Origin: Clostridia bacterium
GTDB lineage: Bacteria; Bacillota; Clostridia; Christensenellales; UBA1242
NCBI GenBank assembly: GCA_028704215.1
Contig: JAQVLJ010000049.1
Location: 1-5,519 of the forward strand
DNA: 5,519 nt
Direction: 5' to 3'
This document shows, piece by piece, positions 1 to 5,519 of this stretch (position 1 is its first letter; the number at the start of each line of letters is the position of its first letter). The notes beneath the pieces are model-generated. The model had not been told where the DNA came from and did not search any database. It saw only the letters and a program-made list of their open reading frames with translations. Made by a program: the position numbers and the translations under genes.

Positions 1-854
1 CTACGATTTGCCAAAAATATTTCTGTTTCATGAACTGATCTTTCAAGCACCAAAGCGCTTTCAATTCCGCTTCTATCAAATTTATATTTGTCGTGCTCAA
101 TTTGTCTTTGACGAGCACGCTCCATTTCTTGCTGTTCAAGTATAGAACGTTTCTCCAAGTATTCAAACAAAATAGGGATGCCTTGTTTTATCTCTTTCTT
201 GGTAAACAAAACTTCATAATCTACATAATCTGGCAATGAACTTGCTGCTTTGTCTATACTGATTTCAAAATATTGATAGTTTTGGAACAAATCACTTGTA
301 ACTGCATTGTATCTTGCATTAAGGAACAAAGTAAATAACCAATTAATAAACAATATGAAGAAAGGTAACAAGAATGCATTAACCAAAACTTCCGCAACAG
401 TATTTGAATAAATTCTAGAACAAGCAAGTAGGAAACTTAAAAATGCAAAAATATATGAAACAATATTCATGGATGAAACTTGTTGTTTGTATGTACTTGT
501 ACGCATAGGATTTTCGACTACATGTTTAAACGACATATAGTAACTTGCCTTTTCGTTTCTGTATAACATAAATTGTTGCCATTGTTTGCGCAAAACGTGT
601 GGCACTTTTTTCATTTTTTTATTAAACTCTACCAAATTACTTTCGTCAATCTGTGGATTATTCTGCAAATAAGTAGTCAACTTGTCCAACGATCTGATTA
701 ATTTGGATTCGTAGGCAGCAGAACATCGTATCAAAACTATTGCAACCAACACTACCATTAAACCAAGAACGATAAAAAACAAAATGTCAAAGGTTAGTAG
801 ACTTCCAATAGTTTCAAAGAAAGTAACAATTGATCTAAAAATATTCCAATCCAT
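1..854 (-). CDS. Partial membrane protein of unknown function, N-terminal 284 residues
   Basis: I do not recognise this protein. The reading frame is open from an ATG at 854-852 to the left edge, ending with two bases of an unfinished codon, so the C-terminus lies outside the window. The start is supported by GGAGA at 865-861 (6 bases upstream) and a promoter just behind it. Visible parts: a hydrophobic helix at about residues 22-44; a polar, basic linker (about 45-128) containing VPHVLRKQW at 84-92; two further helices at about 130-147 and 155-178; then a soluble tail with a charged, probably coiled-coil stretch at about 229-260 (rich in E, Q, R and K). This predicts an integral cytoplasmic-membrane protein with a large cytosolic tail. 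The layout is loosely like MotA/ExbB-type proteins, but I see no diagnostic motif, so that is only a thought. It is transcribed away from the ABC genes and shares only the intergenic region with them. The gene is certain; its function is unknown. Confidence 0.85.
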   Translation of the reverse strand, partial: MDWNIFRSIVTFFETIGSLLTFDILFFIVLGLMVVLVAIVLIRCSAAYESKLIRSLDKLTTYLQNNPQIDESNLVEFNKKMKKVPHVLRKQWQQFMLYRNEKASYYMSFKHVVENPMRTSTYKQQVSSMNIVSYIFAFLSFLLACSRIYSNTVAEVLVNAFLLPFFILFINWLFTLFLNARYNAVTSDLFQNYQYFEISIDKAASSLPDYVDYEVLFTKKEIKQGIPILFEYLEKRSILEQQEMERARQRQIEHDKYKFDRSGIESALVLERSVHETEIFLANR

Positions 855-860
855 AAATAA

Positions 861-907
861 TCTCCATTTATTAACGTTAGTATAACACAAGAATTTGTTA
901 TTTACCA
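861..907 (-). promoter_or_regulatory. Promoter and ribosome binding site of the leftward membrane-protein gene
   Basis: On the minus strand an extended -10, TGT followed by TATACT (887-879), stands about 25 bases before the start codon. The -35 position (907-902, TGGTAA, 17-base spacer) matches TTGACA poorly, which is common when a TGn extension is present. Transcription would begin near 872, giving a leader of about 18 bases that carries GGAGA at 865-861. Phased A-tracts (seen on this strand) lie immediately upstream of the -35 and could act as an UP element. Confidence 0.6.
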
Positions 908-909
908 TT

Positions 910-941
910 ATTTTTTAAATATTTTTTAAATATTTTTTAAT
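910..941. repeat. Three-copy 11-bp AT tandem repeat with phased T6 tracts
   Basis: The unit ATTTTTTAAAT occurs at 910-920 and 921-931, and nearly at 932-941 (ATTTTTTAAT). The T6 runs sit at 911-916, 922-927 and 933-938, one per helical turn. That arrangement is known to bend DNA. The repeat starts 3 bases upstream of the leftward gene's -35, so on that strand the A6 runs occupy the position of an UP element. The rest of the intergenic region (942-1050) is simple AT-rich sequence in which I see no gene. Confidence 0.7.
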
Positions 942-1060
942 ATTTATTTAATTATTATTTATTTTGATAAAAACAAATATTAAAATAAGTCAATAATTAA
1001 CAAAAAATACAACTAAATATCTATAATTATTTGTTTATTTATTTTATATTTTTAATATAA

Positions 1061-1090
1061 TTGACTGTATCACAATTAGTGTGCTACACT
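1061..1090 (+). promoter_or_regulatory. Extended -10 promoter of the ABC transporter genes
   Basis: TTGACT (1061-1066) is followed after 18 bases by TACACT (1085-1090), which is preceded by a TGC extension at 1082-1084. Transcription would start near 1097, directly before the GGAG at 1098-1101, giving an unusually short leader of about 12 bases. A second possible -10, a perfect TATAAT, lies at 1056-1061. It has only weak -35 candidates (TTGTTT at 1031-1036 with a 19-base spacer). If that one is used instead, the dyad at 1066-1088 would be transcribed as a leader hairpin. Confidence 0.55.
1066..1088. promoter_or_regulatory. Candidate operator: 9-5-9 inverted repeat inside the ABC promoter
   Basis: TGTATCACA (1066-1074) and TGTGCTACA (1080-1088) are inverted repeats matching at 8 of 9 positions, separated by ATTAG. 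The dyad fills the space between the -35 and -10 and overlaps both, so a dimeric protein bound here would block polymerase or alter the promoter geometry. BcrA/YtrB-like ABC operons in Firmicutes are often controlled by GntR-family (YtrA-type) repressors. MerR-type regulators also bind dyads in lengthened spacers. No regulator gene is in the window, so the binding protein is unknown. Confidence 0.5.
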
Positions 1091-1108
1091 TTTGTTTGGA
1101 GAATTTTT

Positions 1109-1978
1109 ATGACTGCAATCACAATAAAAGATTTTAAAAAATACTACGGAAACAAAGTTGGCGTGGAAAGTGCTGACTTTAAAGTTAACGAAGGAGAAAT
1201 ATTTGGTTTTATCGGTCCTAATGGCGCGGGAAAGTCTACGACTATACGGGCAATATTGGGACTACTAAAACCAACAAGCGGAACAATAAAAGTTTTTGAT
1301 ATTGATTGTATCAATAACGGAGAACTGGCAAGAAAGAATATAGGCTATATGCCTAGCGAAATCGCCTTGTATGGAAATATGACAGGCAGACAATTGCTGA
1401 AATTCACATGTGATTTGTACAAACATAATTACGATAAAATTGATGATTTGGCAAAAACTTTTGATATAGAAATTGATAGAAAAATCAAAGAGTTGTCATT
1501 TGGTAACAAGAAGAAACTTATGATTGTATCTGCTTTGGTCAGTGAGCCAAAACTAATTATTTTGGATGAACCAACCACGGGTCTTGACCCTGTAATGCAA
1601 CGAGTGTTTTTTACACAAATGAAAGAAGAGCAAAAGCGTGGTGCAACCATTCTTATGTCAAGCCATGTATTGAATGACGTACAAAAAATATGCGACCGTG
1701 TCGGTATTATGAAAAATGGAAAATTAATGACAATCGAAAAGATATCTGAATTTAAAAATAAATATTTAAAAACCGTGCAATTTGACTGCGACTCACAAAT
1801 TAATTCAATCAAATTAAAGGGTGTAAACAACTTTTTAAAAGAAGACGGTCACTACACCTTCCAATACAAAGGAAAAATAAATGATTTACTCCAATATTTG
1901 AGTGAATACGATATCAAAAATTTGTCTATTGTCGATTCTGATCTTGAAAGTGTATTTCTACACTATTACTTAGGATAG
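1109..1978 (+). CDS. ABC transporter ATP-binding protein (BcrA/YtrB/YxlF-like, ABC-2 export type)
   Basis: This is a 289-residue cytosolic ATPase that would power the permease encoded directly downstream. Visible motifs: Walker A GPNGAGKST at 36-44; a GYMPSE segment at 79-84 in the Q-loop position; a signature LSFGNKKK at 129-136 instead of LSGGQ, a form common in this subfamily; Walker B LIILDEP at 149-155 with catalytic Glu154; D-loop GLDP at 158-161; and switch His186. After about residue 225 comes a short C-terminal domain ending in LESVFLHYY, the usual tail of such ATPases. I chose ATG 1109 because GGAG lies at 1098-1101, 7 bases upstream. The longer open frame from TTG 1061 starts inside the promoter and adds 16 unrelated residues. 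Export is the likely direction, but the substrate (peptide, antibiotic, lipid or other) cannot be told. The gene ends in TAG, and the next gene's AGGAG overlaps that stop. Confidence 0.95.
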   Translation: MTAITIKDFKKYYGNKVGVESADFKVNEGEIFGFIGPNGAGKSTTIRAILGLLKPTSGTIKVFDIDCINNGELARKNIGYMPSEIALYGNMTGRQLLKFTCDLYKHNYDKIDDLAKTFDIEIDRKIKELSFGNKKKLMIVSALVSEPKLIILDEPTTGLDPVMQRVFFTQMKEEQKRGATILMSSHVLNDVQKICDRVGIMKNGKLMTIEKISEFKNKYLKTVQFDCDSQINSIKLKGVNNFLKEDGHYTFQYKGKINDLLQYLSEYDIKNLSIVDSDLESVFLHYYLG

Positions 1979-1986
1979 GAGATATT

Positions 1987-2787
1987 ATGAACAAAACTAT
2001 TTTCAAAAAAGAAACAAAAGAACAACTACTAAATACTGCTATATGGACTTTGGTCACTGCCATACTTATGGTTGTTGCCATTGCAATGTATCCAATGGCT
2101 CTTGATATGTACTAGCAAATGAACGCTATATTTTCAAATTCACCTGAAATGCTCGCACTTATGGAACGAATGGGCATGAATTCTATTACAAATGTACTGG
2201 ATTACTATTTGTCAGACACTGTATATTCATTCTCCTTGATAGCAACAATTTTTGCTTCGCTTTTGGCAGTAAGAATGATTGGAAAAGATTTTACCCAAAA
2301 TACTGCTGAATATTTATATTCAAAACCTATTTCTTGTGACAAAATATATCGCACAAAGACAATGTCCTTTATCGTAAATATTTTACTGTTCAATGTAATA
2401 GTAAGTCTTATTTCATTAGGCACGATGTGGATTGTAGATGGTTTTTCATTTAATGTGTTCCCTTTGATTATTCAAAACGGCAGTATTATACTACTGGGCT
2501 TGATTTTAGGTTTGGTATATATAGGTTTGAGTGGTTTAAAGAAAAAGCCAACTGGCATATCACTAGCACTAGGACTTATGATGTTGTTTTATTTCTTATA
2601 CTTTATTAGCATGATAGTTGATGAAACCGAGTTTTTAATATTCTTCACCCCTTTTGCTCTTACAGGTATAAAAAGCACTAGTGCATTTACAGACAATGTC
2701 GTAATATCTTCTTTGATATGGATTGTTGTTTCATTGTCCGTTTGGATAGCGGGAAATTTTAAAATAAAAAATAGAGATTTATTATAA
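1987..2787 (+). pseudogene. ABC-2 type permease interrupted by an in-frame TAG at codon 43
   Basis: This is the membrane partner of the preceding ATPase. ATG 1987 has AGGAG at 1977-1981, spaced 5 bases. The first 42 codons read a basic start (MNKTIFKKE) and a first helix (about residues 18-39). TAG then occurs at 2113-2115, and the same frame continues without another stop to TAA 2785-2787. If TAG were read as an amino acid the product would be 266 residues with about six helices (about 18-39, 79-97, 127-150, 157-178, 188-206, 235-253). Typical ABC-2 features flank and follow the break: QMN plus a PEM segment right after it, and GKDFTQNTAEYLYSKPIS (about 99-116) in the first cytosolic loop. 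The downstream part alone could start at ATG 2119, but that ATG has no visible ribosome binding site and the product would lack helix 1. Possible explanations are a recent nonsense mutation, a sequencing or assembly error, suppression or recoding of TAG, or reinitiation at 2119. The lack of further damage argues for something recent or tolerated. Confidence 0.8.
2113..2115 (+). other. In-frame TAG inside the ABC-2 permease frame
   Basis: The local reading is ATG TAC TAG CAA ATG, where the final ATG (2119) is the first in-frame start after the stop. One base change (for example CAG to TAG, a C-to-T transition) would be enough to create it. It lies in the loop between helix 1 and the PEM segment, a region that tolerates sequence change, so several amino acids could stand here. 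Confidence 0.85.
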
Positions 2788-2798
2788 TTAATTCAATT

Positions 2799-2834
2799 AA
2801 AAATATTGCTTGAAAAAGGCGATATTTTTTTATT
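2799..2834 (+). terminator. Rho-independent terminator after the ABC operon
   Basis: The left arm AAAAATATTGC (2799-2809) pairs with GCGATATTTTT (2819-2829) over 11 positions, including one G-T wobble, around a 9-base loop. The T run continues to 2831, followed by ATTT. It starts 12 bases after the permease stop, so the transporter pair is closed off from the peptidase operon. Confidence 0.75.
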
Positions 2835-2864
2835 TAACAAATAAACACAAAATGTAAAAATAAA

Positions 2865-2893
2865 TTGATAATTATTTTAATATAATATATAAT
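2865..2893 (+). promoter_or_regulatory. SigA-type promoter of the yugP operon
   Basis: TTGATA (2865-2870), a 17-base spacer and a perfect TATAAT (2888-2893) form a strong housekeeping promoter. Transcription would begin near 2900, followed by AAGGAG at 2904-2909 and ATG at 2915. I see no operator-like dyad, which suggests constitutive expression. A second TATAAT at 2881-2886 lacks a suitably spaced -35. Confidence 0.7.
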
Positions 2894-2914
2894 AAATAAA
2901 AATAAGGAGAAAAA

Positions 2915-3628
2915 ATGTTATTATATTATTTATTAGGAATAATTTTAATACCAGGTATTATATTTGCTGTGGTGGCGCAGACAAAAGTAACCAATGCTTA
3001 TGACAGATACAAAAAAATCGCTTGTGCCAAACAACTTACAGCAAGCCAGGTTGCTCGACAGATGCTTGATGGAAGCGGTCTAAAACATATTCAAATCAAA
3101 CAAATTCAAGGTCATTTGACTGACAATTATAATCCAAAAACGGGTGTAATATCATTATCTCAATCAGTGTATAATGACACATCTGTAGCCGCTATTGGTA
3201 TCGCTGCTCACGAAGTTGGTCACGCAATACAGTTTAGAGACAAATACAAGCCTTTGATTATGCGAAACATCATAATTCCAATAGTAAATATATCAAGTAG
3301 AATGTTATGGCCATTGATTGTTATTGGTATTTTGTTTAATTTTTTGATTATCCCAGGCTCAGTATTTGGTGAAATAATGTTATGGGTGGGCATAGTGTTC
3401 TTTGGTTTATCTATGATTCTGAGTGTGATTACATTGCCAGTTGAGTATGATGCGTCAAAGCGTGCATACAAAATGCTAACCGCCACAGATACATTGACAA
3501 ATGAAGAGGCGTTTGGTGCAAAAAACGTACTTGATGCCGCTGCATTAACCTATGTTGCTGCTCTTGTAGTATCCATTTTATCGTTTTTAAGATTTCTGTT
3601 ATTTATTTTAAGTGTAAGGCGAAATTGA
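2915..3628 (+). CDS. yugP: YugP-like membrane zinc metallopeptidase (Zn_peptidase_2 family)
   Basis: This is a 237-residue integral membrane protein of the family typified by Bacillus subtilis YugP (PF04298). Residues 1-21 form an N-terminal helix. The zinc site is HEVGH at 99-103 within the family block SVYNDTSVAAIGIAAHEVGH (84-103): His99 and His103 bind zinc and Glu100 is the catalytic base. Glu177 in LPVEYDASKRA is the likely third ligand. Two hydrophobic segments (about 131-147 and 153-173) separate these parts, and a C-terminal helix lies at about 212-232. The length is normal for the family. The start is fixed by AAGGAG at 2904-2909 and a near-consensus promoter. The family is thought to cleave proteins at the membrane, but its natural substrates are poorly known. 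It is the first gene of a two-gene unit; its TGA stop is 1 base from the next ATG. Confidence 0.93.
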   Translation: MLLYYLLGIILIPGIIFAVVAQTKVTNAYDRYKKIACAKQLTASQVARQMLDGSGLKHIQIKQIQGHLTDNYNPKTGVISLSQSVYNDTSVAAIGIAAHEVGHAIQFRDKYKPLIMRNIIIPIVNISSRMLWPLIVIGILFNFLIIPGSVFGEIMLWVGIVFFGLSMILSVITLPVEYDASKRAYKMLTATDTLTNEEAFGAKNVLDAAALTYVAALVVSILSFLRFLLFILSVRRN

Positions 3629-3629
3629 T

Positions 3630-4391
3630 ATGAAAAAAGAAAGAAAGATGATTTCTGAATTTGAAAAAGTACGAAATGATGTAAGTTTCGAAATGTTTGA
3701 CAGGCTGACAAAGAAAAAAGTTTTAAAATTATTAGATTTTTTTGGAACATATATTATCGAATACGAAAAAAAAATAAAACGCTCGCATACTTATTTTGAT
3801 ACTACAAAAAACGAACTTGAACGTTCGGGAATAGTGTTGGAAAAATTTGTATCTGGCAAAACCGCAAAATTATTATTTTACCCTTTTAGAAAAGAAAAAC
3901 AAGGAAAATATTTGACAGAAATCAATAAAAAAGCATACTTTACTCCTATTTCTCCAAATGAAAATATAATGAAAAAGAGTGAATTTTTAAGAGATAGTCT
4001 TCGAGACCTTTTGAATACAACATTGGCTTTTGACCCAGACTTCTTTTTCAAAGAATCACGCATAAAAGTATCAATTAAAACACAGAGCGAGGAATATAAG
4101 TTGATTGGTGCCTTAGGTCTAAAAGCAAGACTCACATTTAATGACAATGTATATACAAATTTTGAAACGGGACGAATTAGCAAAGATAGTATATTGAACG
4201 TTTATCAACTATCGGACAAATCAACTGATGAAGACTTTGAGGATTTGATTTCCAAAATGGAAAGATACTGTAAAGAGTTGGACAAATCCAGTGAAATCCT
4301 TGTTACTCATGCAAAACGAATTACAAAAGAATTGCCAAAAGTTGACAAGAAAGCATACGAAGAGCAAAAACGCAAAGAAAATACTTTTTAA
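3630..4391 (+). CDS. Unassigned cytosolic protein, possibly a divergent CYTH/triphosphate-tunnel domain
   Basis: This is a 253-residue soluble, Lys/Glu-rich protein without signal peptide or membrane helix. I do not recognise it with certainty. Its layout recalls CYTH-type enzymes (CyaB, thiamine triphosphatase, VTC-like). There is an acidic/basic N-terminal strand EFEKVRND (10-17), where CYTH proteins carry ExExK. HTYFDT (53-58) followed by a segment at 62-71 resembles the family's Y-F-D-T block. Strands such as RIKVSIKTQSEEYKL (144-158) and GLKARLTFNDNVYTNFETG (163-181) recall the alternating charged strands of the tunnel. The canonical ExExK is not intact, so catalysis is doubtful; phosphate or polyphosphate binding is only an inference. 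ATG 3630 lies 1 base after the yugP stop, with AAGG at 3616-3619, implying translational coupling. An in-frame ATG at 3648 is possible but has no better ribosome binding site. A terminator follows immediately. Confidence 0.85.
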   Translation: MKKERKMISEFEKVRNDVSFEMFDRLTKKKVLKLLDFFGTYIIEYEKKIKRSHTYFDTTKNELERSGIVLEKFVSGKTAKLLFYPFRKEKQGKYLTEINKKAYFTPISPNENIMKKSEFLRDSLRDLLNTTLAFDPDFFFKESRIKVSIKTQSEEYKLIGALGLKARLTFNDNVYTNFETGRISKDSILNVYQLSDKSTDEDFEDLISKMERYCKELDKSSEILVTHAKRITKELPKVDKKAYEEQKRKENTF

Positions 4392-4397
4392 AAAAAC

Positions 4398-4426
4398 AAA
4401 AAACTGCTACATAAGCAGTTTTTTTT
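4398..4426. terminator. Bidirectional intrinsic terminator between convergent operons
   Basis: AAAAAACTGCT (4398-4408) pairs with AGCAGTTTTTT (4414-4424) around the loop ACATA, and the T run extends to 4426. The A run on the left arm becomes a T run on the other strand (continued by further A's at 4389-4396), so the same hairpin can end both the rightward yugP unit and the leftward recN, whose stop codon is about 25 bases away. Confidence 0.85.
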
Positions 4427-4451
4427 ATTAAAATCAAATAAAAATTATTTA

Positions 4452-5519
4452 TTACTTTTTCAAATTTTTTACAAATTCTATATTCTCTGTTTTGTTAAAA
4501 TCAAGCCCCATTAATCGCGCAATCTCTTGATAAAGTTTTTGCCCTTCCAGTTTTTCGAGATTTGTAATAGTAGTATTGTCAACTACTTGTTTGCTAACAA
4601 CAAAATTTGCTTCAGCCAAACTTGCAATTTGCGGCAAATGTGATACAGCGATTATTTGTTTTGTTTTGGACAAGTCTTTTAGAGATTGTGCCACTGTCTG
4701 CGCCATACTTCCACTTAATCCAGCATCTATTTCATCAAAAATCATCGTGTTGATGTCATCAATTTTGTTGACTACGTTTTTGTAAGCCAACATAAATCTG
4801 CTCATCTCTCCACCCGAAATTACTTTTGTAAGAGGTTTTTTGTCAAATCCTAGGTTTGCAGAAAACATATATTCAATATCATCAAATCCATTTCGAGTAT
4901 ATTTGTCTTTTGATTGGTAAAAATCTATGCTAAATTTTGCGTTTTTCATGCCTAATACGCTCAATTCTGCACCAATTTTTTCACTCATAACACTTGCGTA
5001 TTTTTGTCGTATTTCAGAGATTTGGGTTTGCAAATCAAAAATGTCTTTCAATAATTTTTGTTTTTCGTTGTTTAGTTCTATATATTTTTGTTCACTGTTG
5101 ACCAAATTGTCCAATTTTTGCTTTGTATTATGATAGTAATTTGTGTAAGCAGAATAATCTCCGCCATATTTTCTAAACAAATCTTTTATCAAATCAAGCC
5201 TATTGTCAATTTTTTCAAATTCGTTTTCATCAAAATTTGCATTAGAAAGACTTTCGCCAATACATTCACTTATGTCGCGCACTTCAATCAAAACTGTATT
5301 CATTCTATCAGCCAAAGATTTATATTGATTGGAAATGTTCGAGATGTTGCTGATGTTTTTACTGGCAGAATACAATTGCTCGTAAGCCCCTAAGGCAAGT
5401 CCGTTGTTACTCAAACTGTTGACACTGTCTTTAAGCGAATTAACTATTTTTTCATAGTTTTGCATTTCACGCTTTTTACTTAACAATTCGTCATATTCAC
5501 CATCTGTTATTCCTGCCAG
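4452..5519 (-). CDS. recN: DNA repair ATPase RecN, C-terminal 355 residues (5' end outside window)
   Basis: RecN is an SMC-like cytosolic ATPase that acts early in double-strand-break repair. The frame is open to the right edge (upstream residues read LAGITDGEYDE), so the N-terminal ATP-binding half with Walker A, about 200 residues of the usual 550 or so, is missing from the window, not from the gene. Visible parts, numbered from the edge: coiled-coil segments at about 12-100 and 125-180; RLDLIKDLFRKYG (107-119), a RecN-typical block at the coiled-coil turn; FSANLG (219-224); ABC signature ISGGEMSR (234-241); Walker B with catalytic Glu in MIFDEIDAGLSG (259-270); and SHLPQIASLA (293-302), the switch-His block. 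The C-terminus ends normally. A TTG at 5486 in this frame is not the real start. A Ser/Asn/Ile triplet (NISNISNIS) lies in the coiled coil at about 55-63. It is probably the last gene of its transcript, since a terminator follows. Confidence 0.95.
   Translation of the reverse strand: MAGITDGEYDELLSKKREMQNYEKIVNSLKDSVNSLSNNGLALGAYEQLYSASKNISNISNISNQYKSLADRMNTVLIEVRDISECIGESLSNANFDENEFEKIDNRLDLIKDLFRKYGGDYSAYTNYYHNTKQKLDNLVNSEQKYIELNNEKQKLLKDIFDLQTQISEIRQKYASVMSEKIGAELSVLGMKNAKFSIDFYQSKDKYTRNGFDDIEYMFSANLGFDKKPLTKVISGGEMSRFMLAYKNVVNKIDDINTMIFDEIDAGLSGSMAQTVAQSLKDLSKTKQIIAVSHLPQIASLAEANFVVSKQVVDNTTITNLEKLEGQKLYQEIARLMGLDFNKTENIEFVKNLKK

Noticed and set aside
1..854. ZorA-like anti-phage component
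   Set aside because: The helix layout is only loosely similar. No ZorB, helicase or nuclease gene is visible, and neighbouring genes are not defence genes.
910..941. CRISPR-like or mobile-element repeat
   Set aside because: The units are 11 bp, directly abutting, without spacers or terminal inverted repeats. This is a simple AT tandem repeat.
1061..1108. A TTG start that would extend the ATPase by 16 residues
   Set aside because: The TTG lies in the promoter -35, the added residues do not fit the family, and ATG 1109 has its own GGAG at the right distance.
1187..1576. Missing canonical Q-loop Gln and LSGGQ as a sign of a defective ATPase
   Set aside because: P-x-E at the Q-loop and LSxGN in the signature are usual variants in BcrA/YtrB/YxlF-like exporters, and all catalytic residues are present.
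1429..1830. An open frame of 133 codons on the minus strand inside the ATPase gene
   Set aside because: It is antisense to a clearly conserved gene and shows no ribosome binding site or recognisable protein features. The same applies to other antisense frames at 2205-2423, 3220-3486, 3550-3750 and 3878-4183, and to rightward frames within recN at 4576-5393.
2113..2115. Pyrrolysine insertion at the permease TAG
   Set aside because: I see no insertion-element-like stem-loop after the TAG and no reason for a permease to need pyrrolysine; no pyl genes are in the window.
3626..3628. TGA read as Trp (Mycoplasma-type code)
   Set aside because: Reading through would leave the peptidase family's normal end and hit several further TGA codons within about 60 bases, while the next gene starts properly at 3630. 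Trp is encoded by TGG throughout.
5484..5486. TTG as the start codon of recN
   Set aside because: The frame stays open to the window edge with RecN-like residues upstream, and the essential N-terminal half would be missing.

Overview
The window is AT-rich (about 30 percent GC by eye). Its codons are skewed to AAA, ATA, TTA and AGA, and its Shine-Dalgarno sites are of the GGAG/AGGAG type. Together with a YugP-type zinc peptidase and a BcrA/YtrB-like ABC pair, this suggests a low-GC Firmicute, probably a clostridial or related uncultured gut-type lineage. The genus cannot be named from this window. TGA acts as a stop (it ends the peptidase gene) and Trp is TGG, so this is not the Mycoplasma code.

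Layout from left to right: (1) complement <1..854 is the N-terminal 284 residues of an unrecognised three-helix membrane protein that runs off the left edge; it has no in-frame stop. (2) Positions 855-1108 are a divergent, extremely AT-rich intergenic region. It holds an extended -10 promoter for each direction, three T6 tracts phased at 11 bp, and a 9-5-9 dyad lying between the -35 and -10 of the rightward promoter. (3) Positions 1109-1978 encode an ABC ATPase. It is followed 8 bases later by its ABC-2 permease (1987-2787), which is interrupted at codon 43 by an in-frame TAG; a hairpin terminator follows. (4) A consensus-like promoter (TTGATA-17-TATAAT) drives a two-gene unit: a YugP-like membrane zinc metallopeptidase (2915-3628) and, 1 base after its stop, a 253-residue cytosolic protein that looks like a divergent CYTH/triphosphate-tunnel protein (3630-4391). 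(5) A bidirectional terminator separates this unit from the convergent recN, of which the C-terminal 355 codons are present (complement 4452..>5519).

Functionally these are mostly separate units. The ATPase and permease would form one exporter if the permease is made. YugP and the CYTH-like protein are probably co-translated, but no joint function can be read from sequence. RecN is DNA-repair housekeeping. I see no CRISPR array, insertion sequence, tRNA, rRNA or defence island. The points most worth a second look are the in-frame TAG in the permease, the operator-like dyad in the ABC promoter, and the CYTH-like partner of YugP. I do not see convincing evidence for a wholly new system.
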